Source of the DNA: Bremia lactucae
Lineage: Eukaryota > Oomycota > Peronosporomycetes > Peronosporales > Peronosporaceae
Assembly: GCF_004359215.1 (NCBI RefSeq)
Contig: NC_090617.1
Span: 2,775,109-2,839,108, forward strand
DNA length: 64,000 nt
Direction: 5' to 3'
The notes below the pieces were generated by a model, which saw only the letters and a list, made by a program, of their open reading frames with translations, was not told the DNA's origin and ran no database searches. The translations under genes and the position numbers were made by a program. Positions 8,343 to 18,699 of the stretch are shown here, piece by piece. Positions within the stretch are counted from its first letter, which is position 1. Each line of letters begins with the position of its first letter.

Positions 8343-10525
8343 AGATGGTACGGCCCAAAATAAAACATAGTATGCCTACGCATACTACGAGGCTGCTCGA
8401 TCGTGTACGCATTGCCTCGGCGATGTAGTACACGAAACGGGCCGATTTTTCTGGGGTGTAATCTGTTACTCTCTACATTCGTCACTACATGTTTTGGTAT
8501 GTTTACCTTAGACAGTAGGACAATAAAATAACCGGTAAATGAAGAATGCTTGCTCTTCCTTCTGTCGGTCCACCGCATCAGCGATGGAATCCTGTACAAA
8601 ACAAACTGCTGTTTATTTAGCCAGCAGGAAGTCTCCTGCTGACTTGGTTTTTTTGTGTTCAATGCGACCGGTGCGCACTGCGGAGACGTCCTTAAGTGAC
8701 AGCATTATTTTTCTCACAAAAACTATTTTTTCCGCTGCTGAGTATTTTGGCATCGTTTTTCAAAGTCAGTAATAGCCTTATCGCTATTACTTAGTTTGTC
8801 CACTTCAATTTAGTTAACTCAACATTGTATTCTTCGCATTGACCGCAGGGTCAATGCGTGATGAGCAAGAGCTAGATTGTTTTTTGCTCAAGCGAACCCC
8901 TTCCCCCTTGAGTAGAAGTTACTCTCAAACAAGGTGGGTATACATGGATGACGTAAGCCGTTCACAAAAAACGGTGTATGCTTTAAAGAAGCATGCACTT
9001 AATTGTTCATGGCAAATTCTACCATCGGCAAGAACTTGCTCCAACTCGTAAAAAAATGGGCGTATTCGCGAAAAATCTCTTCGAGGATACGATAAGCACG
9101 TTCTGTCTGACCATCTGGCTCAGGATGGTCAGAAGTTGACATTTTGAACTGTGTTCCAAGTGATCTGAGCACAGATTGCCAAAACTTCGCCGTGAACCGG
9201 GGGTCTCGCGTCTGAGACCAGTTCACGAGGGTAACACATGGAGCCGAGATATCGTGTCAACAAAGACACGAGCCCTGCCTTTGACGGTAATCGACTTCGG
9301 CACTGCAGCAACATGTATCATATATCTTCTTGATAGACTCTTCTTACGTCGTCAAGTAATGCTGACGACAGAACACTTATTGTTGCAACAGTGGGCTCAT
9401 GCTCACTGTTGCGTGTTGTAACAGTGAGCTTATCTTCACTGTTGTTTTACGCGGCCGGCTCAATATCGGGCCGGCGCGAAAGGACAACACTGACGACATT
9501 AAGTCGTCCTGGTTTGTATTCCACCAAGAAGTTGTACTCCACGAAGAAAGACAACCATCTCATTATTCTTTGCGAGAGGTGTGGACTGTTTACGGCCGTG
9601 CGAAAAGACGCATGTTCCGTACAAACAATGAACGGTCTATCTCCCAAGAGATAGACCCAAACTTAGCCAGCGCATATTTCATGGCAAGGAATTCCTTGTC
9701 GTGCACTGGGTAATGCTTTCGGCAAATTGAAGCTGACGCGACTGATAGCAGATGACGCGCTCTGCGCTGTCTGTGTCATATTGCATTAACGCACAACCGG
9801 TTGCAAATCGCTACCACATGAAATGGTCTGTCTTGGTCCGCAATCGCCAGGATTGGAGATTGTATTAAGCTTTGCTTGTTACATTTAAACGAATGCTGGC
9901 AACAGCGCTCCATGACCACTTTACATTTTTCTCCAACGAAGAAGAAATATGTACTGTATTTTGGCATAATTGCGGGAGTACTTGTGTAAGTACGCTGCTA
10001 ACCCGAGGAACTTTTGAAGTCCATTTAGATCGATCACCTACTGGCATAGACCAGTAGGTGATCGCCTTGATCTTTTCTGGATCAGAGCGTACCCCGTGTT
10101 TACCCACGATACACTAAAGAAGTGGTAATTCACTTGTAGCGAATATACACTTCTGTAGATTTGTATAAAATATACGCGTACGCGTAGGTGCAAGAACCTT
10201 TCGGACGTGGATACGATGTACTTAACGACCGACTTTTCATCCATGGCTCTGGTATATACGAAGAAATTATCCAAATAACTCGGTGCAAAGTCCCGCACCG
10301 ATCTTAATAGATTGATCCCACATCTGTTGAAAGTTGCGGGGACATTACTAAGCTTATAGCATAATAGATACTCCGGTAGCAAACTGCTTGGAATGCTTAC
10401 TCTTGCAAACGGATAACCGGTTCACGCATGAGGATCTGATGGTATCTATTCACCAGATGCTTTGACGAAAAGCGCGTACCTTTGACATACCGTCAATGAT
10501 TACGTCTTCTTACGGTATCGGCGTT
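8261..10525 (-). mobile_element. Ty3/Gypsy pol remnant (RT-RNase H-integrase), decayed
   Basis: Read on the minus strand from right to left. The RT palm spans about 10490-9865, with Y-L-D-N-F-F in place of the catalytic Y-x-D-D (second Asp lost). The RNase H/connection spans about 9860-9447, with D-R-P-F-I-V-C-T-E-H-A-S and V-E-Y-K-P-G-R-L-N. The integrase core spans 9314-8999, with D-P-R-F-T-A-K-F-W-Q-S-V and P-D-G-Q-T-E-R-A. The integrase C-terminus is at about 8500-8261, with R-K-I-G-P-F-R-V-L-H-R. Frames change several times and stops interrupt, so it is non-autonomous. No gag, protease or LTR is attached: homology starts abruptly at about 10525 inside RT and the chromodomain is absent at the left. 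Same family as the element at 35-40 kb. Confidence 0.8.
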
Positions 10526-10527
10526 TG

Positions 10528-10733
10528 TTGGCGATTGGCGAATCTTTGTGCCCTTGCTTTTAGGCCCACGTCCATGAGCGCAAGCAAGCCACACCTTTCT
10601 AGTTTTTTCGGTATTTGTCGGCCTTCGTGCGTAATTTCTTCGTTGAATAACCTTCTTGCAACGCAAACTTTTTGATTGCCTCCGCTTCCTCATTAGTTTC
10701 GTAAATGTGTTCTGGGGGTGGAGCAAACGGCAT
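10528..10733 (-). pseudogene. FAR1/MULE-type N-terminal fragment
   Basis: From an ATG at 10733 the minus strand reads M-P-F-A-P-P-P-E-H-I-Y-E-T-N-E-E-A, then K-K-F-A-L-Q-E-G-Y-S-T, and after a one-base frame change K-T-R-K-V-W-L-A-C-A-H-G-R-G and K-S-K-G-T-K-I. This E-x-A-x-x-x-x-x-x-F-A-x-x-x-G-Y followed by a W/L-A-C strand is the pattern of the FAR1-like DNA-binding domain that opens Mutator-like transposases. It ends where Gypsy RT homology begins (about 10526). Short and frameshifted. Confidence 0.4.
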
Positions 10734-10934
10734 GATAGAGACCGAATAGGAATATTGGCGCAGTCGTAGCGATGCACACCTTTAGTAGAAACGCAAAAAT
10801 CGATTTGACACGGTAACAATACCTTTTCTATCATAGTGATTTTCTGTATTTTTAGATGTGTGTGGCTATACGACTTTCCTATTTTTATAAAATTCTTGTA
10901 TATAATTTTAAATTTTCCTCGGTATTTTTTGTTT
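10734..10934. other. 3' flank of the FYVE gene
   Basis: AT-rich sequence downstream of the minus-strand stop at 10935. Probably 3' UTR and spacer; no other feature recognised. Confidence 0.4.
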
Positions 10935-13325
10935 TTACGGAATTGCACGACGTTCCGAAGCACGCCGTACAACACGCGAAGCCGTGCTGGCTAGACTACT
11001 CATCGTATCATACTGCGATTGCGTGAGGTCATGTGCTTGTTGGTCAACGCAGCACACGGCACCAATGACTGTTTCGCCATCTGAGCCCATTAATGGAAAA
11101 CCGCAGTAAAATTTGATTCCCATCTCCTGAACACTTGTAATCGCACTGAATCGTACGTCAGCCTGAACATGACGAGATACTAGTGGTTGTGTGTCGAGAA
11201 TCGTATGCGCACAAAAGCTCTGCTCTCTAGGAAAAGACACTCCGCCGGGCACCGCCGGATGGTTTGAGGCCAGAACATGAAGCTTGGCTTCATTCACGAC
11301 AGTGATCATACTTGCAGTACACTGGAGTTCCTTCGAAGCCAGTGAACAGATAATATCCAGCTCTGGTACGTCCCCAAGGTCATGCAATTGCTGTTCACGA
11401 ATCAGTCGCAGTCGCTCATACTCGTTAATTGGCAGTTCAGGCATTCCAGCCTGTTTTGGGTCGTCTGGGAACTCCATTTGATAAGTTCTCGAGTCGGCGT
11501 TTGCAAGTGGGTAGTCGTTTACGCGAAGTGGGATGCTTTTCCTCGTTTGTTGATAGCGCGTTGTGACATGGCGTTCCGTGATATCATCGAGAGCTTCATC
11601 GTCATCTTCTCCGATCAGAAAGAAATTGCTTTTAGCCGCGACTACCGACGAACTACTAGCTCGTGCAGCACTTGATTGACCACGGGTTCGCTCCTTGACG
11701 ACAATATCTTTCATGACACTTAATACACAAGAGCGACGTTTTTGCTGCGCGTCGTCATCTGTCGTAGTGTCTCCCAAGATTTCTTGCAACAAATTATTAA
11801 GGGATGCTGATCGTATCTTGACTGTTGGTTGAGTATATCTGCCACGAACACTGTTACTACAAGTGCTACTTGCAGGCGATTGCGCATCAGAAATGACACG
11901 CGCTGGACGCAAATCTTCTTCCGTGATGGCATTATATTGAGCTTGATCAACACGAATGAGGCACCGCTCACAGACTTGTACGTGTTCAATTTGAAAGCCC
12001 GTAGTGGTGGGACTCAAGTGCTCGCGTTCTTGCGCGTGGGCACATTTCTCACACACGAGGAATCCACATAGACAGCAGAGTTTTTTCTTTCGATGCACAA
12101 TAAACGTGGCAAACGAACGATGGCAGCATGCACAATCTAATAAATGGGCGACTTTTTGCACATGAAGACTTGAGTTTCGAAGAACAACTTGCATGCCCAA
12201 ACGACGTCGTCGAGCAATGAGAAGAAATCGGTGGCAATTTGCAGCAAGCCGAAGCATCCAGAGACGTGCAATGCGTCGTTCGTGATTCGTACGCTTGTGG
12301 ACATTGTGGAGTCCTGGTGGCAAGTACTCACCATGAATAATCACGCGCGTCGATCGACCAGAAGGGTCTTCTTCGAACGAGTAATTGATAACAACATTTG
12401 GTACGTGCTGTGACGCACTTAATCTGATGGAAGTACTCGTGGTTTGATCAACTTTTGAACGAGGAATGGACACGAGGGTACGCGTAAATGCGGGTACAAG
12501 GAAGGCGCTATTTGCACTCTCGATGGATGACGTTGTTTGCGTTATTGACTGCAAATTGTTTCGTCGGTCTTGAGGTTGCAACAATTCTAAATAGCACCAC
12601 GGTTGTTTCTTGGAAAAGCAACGTCGATTGCGAAAGACTGCTGTTTTGATTGATAAGTCTTGATCATCAAAGGCTCGCGTTAAGGTACCAGTCTCATGCT
12701 CCATCTTGCTCGTTTGCAATTGTTCCCCGTCTTGGAATTCATGGCGGTACACGCAATGCATGATATTCCGAAACGTGTCGGTCGATGTTGTACGAAAGAC
12801 AAGACGCAATTCTTGTACAGTGCAAGGCAACGTTCCTTCCGCGAGCACGGCAAATCCTTTTGGTCCCCATCGTGTTTGGTGTCGATGGTCTCGAATAGTG
12901 TTTCGAGTAAAAATCGTGAGCGCATTGCTGTTTTGGTAGGTACGAGAAAGCTTCTTTCGCTTCCAAGCGCTTTTGTACTTCGTATCGCGACTTATGGCCG
13001 CCAATTCGAGGTCAAGGTCATCCCAATGAATGCTCGAAGCAGCTGCAGCCGCTATTTCATACATTCGCTTGTCGTTTGCTTGTGTCGACTCTATTTTCGA
13101 TTCAACAGGTTGTTTCTGAGAGGTGGGGTAGTCCGTGATGTTTTCTTGAATCAGCTCTCGTGGGGGGCTATTGACGCTACATTCCTCCTTATCGTAGCGG
13201 GTGTTGAATGTGCTTATGACCTCGTTCGATTTTAACGAGAATTCATTGACAGGGGTCTTTTGCGCGGTTTCAGATGTCCTAGCTGCGGGCATGTGTCTAA
13301 CTTGAGCAATAACTGGAGCGACCAT
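10935..13325 (-). CDS. START-like / FYVE zinc finger / GAF domain protein (796 aa)
   Basis: This single uninterrupted exon runs from ATG at 13325 to a stop at 10935. In order: a charged N-terminal tail (1-95); a START-like lipid-binding region with scattered hydrophobic strands (about 100-375); a FYVE-type zinc finger (about 393-455) with pairs C-A-C-C, C-C-L-C-G, C-E-K-C and C-E-R-C; a Ser-rich linker (about 460-630); and a GAF domain (about 635-780) with S-F-C-A-H-T-I-L and F-Y-C-G-F-P-L. Oomycetes carry many proteins of this make-up, thought to act in phosphoinositide-linked membrane traffic or signalling. Oddity: the classical R-(R/K)-H-H-C-R phosphoinositide motif reads R-K-K-K-L-C-C, lacking both His, so PI3P binding is uncertain although zinc binding looks preserved. 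It is intact amid transposons. No partner gene adjoins it. Confidence 0.85.
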   Translation of the reverse strand: MVAPVIAQVRHMPAARTSETAQKTPVNEFSLKSNEVISTFNTRYDKEECSVNSPPRELIQENITDYPTSQKQPVESKIESTQANDKRMYEIAAAAASSIHWDDLDLELAAISRDTKYKSAWKRKKLSRTYQNSNALTIFTRNTIRDHRHQTRWGPKGFAVLAEGTLPCTVQELRLVFRTTSTDTFRNIMHCVYRHEFQDGEQLQTSKMEHETGTLTRAFDDQDLSIKTAVFRNRRCFSKKQPWCYLELLQPQDRRNNLQSITQTTSSIESANSAFLVPAFTRTLVSIPRSKVDQTTSTSIRLSASQHVPNVVINYSFEEDPSGRSTRVIIHGEYLPPGLHNVHKRTNHERRIARLWMLRLAANCHRFLLIARRRRLGMQVVLRNSSLHVQKVAHLLDCACCHRSFATFIVHRKKKLCCLCGFLVCEKCAHAQEREHLSPTTTGFQIEHVQVCERCLIRVDQAQYNAITEEDLRPARVISDAQSPASSTCSNSVRGRYTQPTVKIRSASLNNLLQEILGDTTTDDDAQQKRRSCVLSVMKDIVVKERTRGQSSAARASSSSVVAAKSNFFLIGEDDDEALDDITERHVTTRYQQTRKSIPLRVNDYPLANADSRTYQMEFPDDPKQAGMPELPINEYERLRLIREQQLHDLGDVPELDIICSLASKELQCTASMITVVNEAKLHVLASNHPAVPGGVSFPREQSFCAHTILDTQPLVSRHVQADVRFSAITSVQEMGIKFYCGFPLMGSDGETVIGAVCCVDQQAHDLTQSQYDTMSSLASTASRVVRRASERRAIP

Positions 13326-14689
13326 TTGAACGTTTCAATGGATGACAAGGAGTGGAGGAATTTCCGGAGTGAAGGCTCTTAATCAGTAGGATGAAAGGGC
13401 CTTCGAATACCTTCATTTTTGCTACGGTACTTCCGTTCGAGAAGGATTGTTAGATACCTAATTTTTTTTAATTGTTTTAAGCTGTAAAACAGACAATTTG
13501 ATGGACTTAGTTTTAAGGAATGAAGTATAGATACATGCCTGCTTTGACCGAAGGTGGCCTGCATAGTAGGCTGGAAGAAAGAGCTTGAACCGCCTTTGCA
13601 AGCATATGAATTCCAGCAATTCATAAAAGCAAAGCTTCGGCTGGAGGACAGTCGATTTGTCAAGCAGACAAGACGGTTGTTGGCTTGTACGTATTTCTTT
13701 TTTCTTGATTTATGTATTTCTTGGCACTTTTATGGAAAACCAGCGGTCACAAATGATTTCTAAATCAATCTGAAACACAGAACATCTTAAGATGCGATCA
13801 GACGGACTGCCTGAGTGAAACATCAAGATCTTTGACTTTAGCTTTTAAATGGCAGCATCGGGCGCCAAATCTGATCGTCCGGATACTTGAATATGTGTAC
13901 AGAAAGCCTTTTGTACAGTTTTTGAACGTGCAAAGGAGCACGTTTATCAAAACTAACACCGGATCTTTAAGTCGCGCGTGTCCTCAATGGGTCACGAATA
14001 TGAGACAACGACACGCCTGCTGAAGAGGCATTCGTACCCCCTTATTTTATTTTTTTGCACGAACTTCACTCCGTACTCATTCTATTAAATACTAGGTTAG
14101 GGCTTCACTCATAATGAGTCCAAGCTTTCTGCACTTCTTCAAGTAGTCCGTATCTACGTCTGGGACAATGGGTCTTGCAAACGACAGAAGAACTGCACGA
14201 CTAATCTTGAGAGCAGACAACAAGCTGTCGCAGAACGCTTGGCCGTCCAATGCATGAGACACACGACAGCATTATTAGATTATACCATAGTCAACGACAT
14301 ATGCTTCAGCGCAGAGCCTTAAATTTTATTCATGCACGATAACCTACATTTTTTTTAACTCAGTATGGATCGCACTCATCTAATTTTTTTTGACGATCAA
14401 AATGTGTGTTTCGTGTACATAGTTTTGTGGATTATTTGATTTACGTTAAATTCAACCTCGCCAATCTTCACAAACACGTTTAGCCAGTGCGCAAGTAAGG
14501 AGTTATTAATACAGTCATTCCTCTGCGTAATGGGTGTCCCGTTACATAAGTATTATTTTCCTAAAAAAAAATGTATTATGCTTTATGAAAGGAAATAAGC
14601 AAAGAAGTACAAATAATTATCTTCTTTAATTATTTGACTTAAATAGTTCCAACATTACTAAACTTGGTGATATTGATGCAATAAGACAT
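13326..14689. other. Upstream spacer of the FYVE gene; mostly featureless
   Basis: Contains the FYVE gene promoter (unmapped) and short frames with no recognisable product at 13554-13763 and 13832-14023 (+). From about 14300 the sequence becomes very AT-rich. Bases 14620-14700 are the reverse complement of LTR-like sequence also seen at about 20790-20860 and 41490-41560. A probable stranded exon at 14092-14265 is listed separately. Confidence 0.4.
14092..14265 (-). pseudogene. Orphan 3'-terminal exon-like ORF (about 57 codons)
   Basis: The minus strand reads a protein-like stretch ending at TAG (plus-strand 14092-14094): V-S-H-A-L-D-G-Q-A-F-C-D-S-L-L-S, then S-R-A-V-L-L-S-F-A-R-P and Y-L-K-K-C-R-K-L-G-L-I-M. 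It has an amphipathic helical composition and ordinary codon choice, unlike its AT-rich surroundings. No upstream partner exon could be found before the LTR at 14.69 kb. It is either the last exon of a gene disrupted by retroelement insertion or a captured piece. Product unrecognised. Confidence 0.35.
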
Positions 14690-14982
14690 TAGCTCTATTG
14701 ACTAATTAATTAAGTTTTTCTTCTTGTCTATCTACTTAATACTAATTTAATTGTAAACTAATACAAAACATGTACTAAAAGTCTTATCTGTCTTTCTCTT
14801 TGCGCGCGTCCAGCGCTGACTGGACTGCGGAGAAAGTAAATATGGTCTATATCTACCAATGGATAAGATTTTAAAATATTACAATGCAAAGTAATATTCT
14901 CCAAATATTATCTATCTTCTAGTTAATATATTAACTAACAACCTTTAAGTTTAAATTTCATGTAGCGATACACCCCGTTACA
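14690..14982 (-). repeat. Gypsy 3' LTR, reverse orientation, truncated
   Basis: Ends with the family's terminal sequence: TGTAGCGATACACCCCGTTACA at the right is the reverse complement of the LTR start. The internal block with C-T-C-T-T-T-G-C-G-C-G-C-G-T-C-C-A-G-C and the CTATATCTACCAATGGATAAG word match the LTRs at 45.6 and 52.6 kb. The outer part is missing or replaced by another LTR subfamily at about 14690. A pyrimidine run at 14983-14996 is the complement of the polypurine tract. Confidence 0.7.
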
Positions 14983-15092
14983 TCACCCCTACCATAAACG
15001 ACAATAACTCTGACTGTCATTGGGTAAGAGTGGTCACTATACGACCACGATGTTGATGGGTCGGGTTCATCATTTTTAATTCTATCGCATGG

Positions 15093-15350
15093 TTAACAAG
15101 TCCATGCGGTATGCGAAAAGTGCGGCGCCTTCGGCGGCGGTTCATGCAGTCGCGAGTGACGCATTATTGTCTCTTGCGGCAGAGGATCGTTGACACTAAA
15201 ATGTCTCGTCTTACCCTTAAGAAGAAGCCGTGGCTTTTGCCAGAACGGCTATTCATAGCTTGTCTGGAGAAACTACTCCTCACAAATAAATATCCTGTAT
15301 TTATTGCGACAAAGCTACATGGCCTTGATCCCAGGGACGGCCGTGCGTAA
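15093..15350 (+). CDS. Antisense Gypsy ORF fragment (start and middle)
   Basis: Opposite to pol. An ATG at about 15093 opens M-V-N-K-S-M-R-Y-A-K-S-A-A-P-S-A-A-V, close to the start of the antisense frame at 40.09 kb (its A-P-S-A-A-V-R-A-A-A-G-D-A-L-L-S-L). After a TGA the neighbouring frame (ATG at 15111) continues I-V-D-T-K-M-S-R-L, L-F-I-A-C-L-E-K and A-T-K-L-H-G-L-D-P. The last two motifs are shared with the 39.5-kb copy. The acidic central part is deleted here. Product unknown. Confidence 0.4.
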   Translation, partial: LTSPCGMRKVRRLRRRFMQSRVTHYCLLRQRIVDTKMSRLTLKKKPWLLPERLFIACLEKLLLTNKYPVFIATKLHGLDPRDGRA

Positions 15351-15660
15351 GGACGCATGGTCCGTATATACGATGAACGGTCTATCTCCGAGGAGATAGA
15401 CCCTAAATTTAGCCAGTGCATATTTCATGGCAAGGAGCTCCTTGTCATGCACTGGCTAATTGCAGCTGACGCGATTGGTAACAGACGACGCGCTCCGCGC
15501 CGTCTGTATCGTATTGCCTTAACGCGCAGCCAATTGCGATATCACTGGCGTCACAGACCACGTGGAATGGCCTGTCTTGATCTGCAATCGCCAAGATGGG
15601 CGATTGCATCAAGCTCTGCTTGATACCTTTAAACGAACGCTGACAATCAGCGTTTCATAA

Positions 15661-16510
15661 CTATTTCTCGTCTTTTTTCAAGAGACGAGAGAGATGAACT
15701 GTCATCTCGGCATAATTGCGGGAGTACTTGTGCAAGTACGCCGCTAAACCAAGGAACTTTCTAAGTCCCTTGACATCGGCTGGAACTGGCCAGTCGGTGA
15801 TTGCCTTGATCTTTTCGGGATCAGGGCGCACGCCGTGTTTACCGACGATGCACTTCTTGAGATTTGCGTACAACTTATGCTTTCGGATAAGTGTAAGAAC
15901 CTGACGAACGTGAGTTTTATGAACTTCCACGTCCGTCTTTCCGTTCATGGCTCGGCTATGGACGAATACGTCGTCGAAATAAATCGGTGCGAATCTTCGC
16001 ACCGGTCTCAACAGATTTGTTACGCATCTGTTGAATGTTGCAGGGGCGTTACTAAGCCCCTGAGGCTTCACTAGCCATTCCCAGAGCATCCCACTGGGAG
16101 TCCTTACTGCTGTGTACGGGATGTCCCGCTCACGCATAAGGATTTGTTAGAACCCATCCATCAGATCCATAGACGAAAAGATCGTACTCTTAGACATACC
16201 ATCTATGATTACGTCTTTTCTCGGTATCGGCGTTTGAGCCGGTACTGTTGCAGCATTTAATGCGTGTATTATCTGCCACCCTCCTGTGGTCTTTCGCACA
16301 CAAGGTCGGATAGCTATGTGGGGAGGTTGACTCCCTTACATGGCCCGCTTCTACTCGATCGGTATAGAATTTATCGATCGCAAGTACTTGTTCACGAGGT
16401 AGTGGCCACTGCTTAATGGCACAGTACTTCGAGCCCGGTTTGAGCTCGATCTCATGTCGAGTGCCTTTATCCTTAGGCAACTCGCTATCGAACTGTTTCA
16501 GTGAATACAT
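15661..16510 (-). pseudogene. Gypsy reverse transcriptase with intact active-site box
   Basis: The N-terminal piece (16510-16190) has L-P-K-D-K-G-T-R-H-E-I-E and W-P-L-P-R-E-Q. The palm piece (16137-15661) has G-L-S-N-A-P-A-T-F-N-R and the catalytic box I-Y-F-D-D-V-F at about 15984-15968, then K-L-Y-A-N-L-K-K-C and F-L-G-L-A-A-Y-L-H-K-Y. A stop and frame change between the two pieces (about 16140-16190) breaks the gene, although the catalytic Asp pair is kept. RNase H follows downstream to about 15345. Confidence 0.8.
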
Positions 16511-16999
16511 CCCTAAATTCCATCAAATTCTTATATAAAGGTTTGTCATAAGTGACTCCCAGGATTGAGTAGTATATCTCTCAATCCGAGTCTTCACATC
16601 GAGGATCTTTCGTCCATCGATGATCTATTGAGAACCCGTTCGTTCTCTGCAAAAATTACCGCTGACCGAATATCGGTTACGTAATCGTCCTCTGTGACGA
16701 GTACGTAGATCTGCTTGATTTTACCACCACGCAGATATCTCAAGAACCGCTTAGGTTCTAGGGTTAGGAATTGAGTTATATCCAAAGTTAACTTTGGAGG
16801 CGCATACAGATTAAGAGTATAAGCGCCTACTCTTGATCCATCATTAACTAAGACATTCAATGTCTCGTATTCTTTCTATGATTTATCCCACAGGCTGCCA
16901 AGGCAAGTGAAACCATCGCACTCTCTTGTAGTACATCCACACGCTTCTGGACGCTCGCTCCAAGACGTTCAGCAGATGGCCATCAGATGAACAAGTGGC

Positions 17000-17330
17000 A
17001 GGCATCTTTACGGATCGATGCTGCCAGCTGATCCTTGGCTCATATTTTCAGAGCCAAGGTAAACCTAGGATGGCACCAAATTTATCATCCAAATCCAGCA
17101 CAATGAAATCATCATCATACTGTAAACCACTTAACGTGTAGTGAAATTTCACAACCTGTTATCATGCCCCTGTCGCTAGACGCACCGTCATCCTCGTTAG
17201 AGAAATGTCGCGCTAGCATATCAAAGCCTACGACCCTCTAGCGACTGGCGACGAATAAAGTTATTCGACGCTCCACAGTCCACTAGGGCTCTAAGAGACA
17301 AATCATTTGTCACTTTTAACTTCAAGGTGA
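17000..17330 (-). pseudogene. Gypsy aspartic protease
   Basis: Reads L-R-A-L-V-D-C-G-A-S-N-N-F-I-R-R on the minus strand at about 17300-17240. This has the retropepsin D-(S/T/C)-G-A catalytic loop with Cys in place of the common Ser/Thr, as in many oomycete Gypsy elements. It is followed by E-G-R-R and a hydrophobic strand. It lies between gag and the pol spacer and would cut the Gag-Pol polyprotein. A clean full-length frame is not kept. Confidence 0.65.
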
Positions 17331-17559
17331 TGAGCGATACCTCATCACCAGGTGCAGAGACACATAATGATTGCGTGTCTGGAGCAACTTCAGTCAAGAA
17401 ATTTGCGAATTCTCTTGAGGTTGCTGGATCAGTAGGGCGTTCCGCCCCTAATGACCCGACCGTTTTTTGGCGGTCCGCCTCGCTGTTGCGATTCGCAACA
17501 ACGTCGGACCCGCGACCGCTGCCCTTTTAAGCATTCGGCCCGAAATTACGTTCATTACC

Positions 17560-18470
17560 TATCGGTACTGGGCGTGGAGCACTACACTCATGAGCGTAGT
17601 GTCCTAACTTTTGACAGCGATTGCATTTCTGCAATCGCTTGATGTTCGAAAAGCGAGGATTCTCGCTTTCGACATAAGAAAGGTCCATAAATTCTGGACC
17701 TTCCCAGTCCGTGTCGTCTTGGAGGACTATATGATGACGAACCAGCTAGAGCCTGTCTCAAGCTAAAGTCCTCCTGTTCCACAACGGATATGCTTCTTCA
17801 AGCGTATCCAGTTCCAAGCGGAACAGGTGGATCTTTACGGGCCATCCATAAGACCTTGCATGAACACCGTAATCAAAGTGTGTTCATGGACTGGATTATT
17901 GGTAACACAACTCGCTAAAAGTCGTATGTGCTAAGCATATGCGTGAACATCACGCTTGCCTTGCTTAAGTTTCAGAAGCTCTGAACGAGCTCTGAACTCA
18001 GCCCTAGGCGGCTCAAACGTCTGTTTGAGTCGGGCTTTAAAAACCTCTAGCGACCCAAAAACACATAGGTCGCGCAACTTAAGACCCAATCCAAAAGTTT
18101 TGGCACGACCTGCCAAATTTGACTGAACAATGCGACTTGCATTTGCTCGTCGACAATGTGACGAGCCCTTAGGCATCGTCCACCTCGACAAACCATTTTA
18201 AGAGGGAGTCTTCTTCGACTCCCCTATACTTAGAGATGTCAATCTTCAAGAATTCGGGACGACCCGTGTACGTCATCCCAGGTACAAGGTTCTGTACCTG
18301 CTGTAACCTCAATAGTTCTGCCTGTTGAGAGCCTTGCTGAATAAGTAAGGCTACCTTCTCCTTCGCCTCGTCAAGTAAATGTTGTATGAACTTGGCGATG
18401 GCTGAATGGAAGGCATCTCTGTCCAAAAACAGGTAGCATGGCCAAGATGGCATTGTTCCCTACGGTCGAA
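17560..18470 (-). pseudogene. Gypsy gag (capsid plus CCHC nucleocapsid)
   Basis: The capsid frame (18453-18169 and 18191-17931) contains D-R-D-A-F-H-S-A-I-A-K-F-I-Q-H, a Gln-rich helix, L-A-G-R-A-K-T-F-G-L-G-L-K-L-R-D and F-E-P-P-R-A-E-F-R-A-R-S, matching the retrotransposon gag domain. A zinc knuckle C-N-R-C-Q-K-L-G-H-Y-A-H-E-C (CX2CX4HX4C) lies at about 17630-17575. Frames change at 18180 and 17930. The N-terminus stops at the deletion that joins gag to the partial LTR at about 18478. Confidence 0.75.
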
Positions 18471-18478
18471 CTCATTCG

Positions 18479-18658
18479 TTCGACGTCCAGCGCTGACTGG
18501 ACCGCAGAGAAAGTAGATATAATGTTCTATATCTACAAATAGATAAGCTTTTAGAATATTACCATGTAAAGTAATATTCTCCAAATATTATCGATCCTTC
18601 AGTGAATATATTAACTAACAACCTTTAAGTGTTAATTTCATGTAACGATACACCCGTT
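18479..18658 (-). repeat. Partial Gypsy 5' LTR, reverse orientation
   Basis: Starts abruptly in mid-LTR (CGTCCAGCGCTGACTGGACC) directly after the gag start region. The outer LTR half, primer-binding site and gag leader are missing. It ends at CACCCGTT, a damaged copy of the usual CACCCCGTTACA end. Confidence 0.7.
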
Positions 18659-18699
18659 GGAAAGCATCTCAGATGTTGGCCCATACTTTGCGAGTCGCG

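Larger units (their letters stand above)
14983..18478 (-). mobile_element. Ty3/Gypsy chromovirus, internal region with integrase deleted
   Basis: Minus-strand element between an LTR at 14.69-14.98 kb and a partial 5' LTR at 18.48-18.66 kb. From right to left it holds gag (18470-17560), protease (17330-17000), a spacer (16990-16520), RT (16510-15661), RNase H (15660-15345) and the pol-to-LTR region (15340-14983). At about 15340 the 3' region joins RNase H directly, so the whole integrase and chromodomain are deleted. It keeps better motifs than its relatives (intact zinc knuckle, D-C-G-A-S protease, Y-F-D-D RT), so it is a useful reference copy. Confidence 0.8.

Noticed and set aside
12696..13235. 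179-codon plus-strand frame opposite the FYVE gene
   Set aside because: Lies entirely within the intact FYVE protein coding region on the other strand. Composition is that of a shadow and no motif is seen.
18100..18460. Gag N-terminal frame as a host gene
   Set aside because: The same sequence recurs at 32.1, 45.4, 49.1 and 52.4 kb next to Gypsy LTRs and matches the retrotransposon gag pattern.
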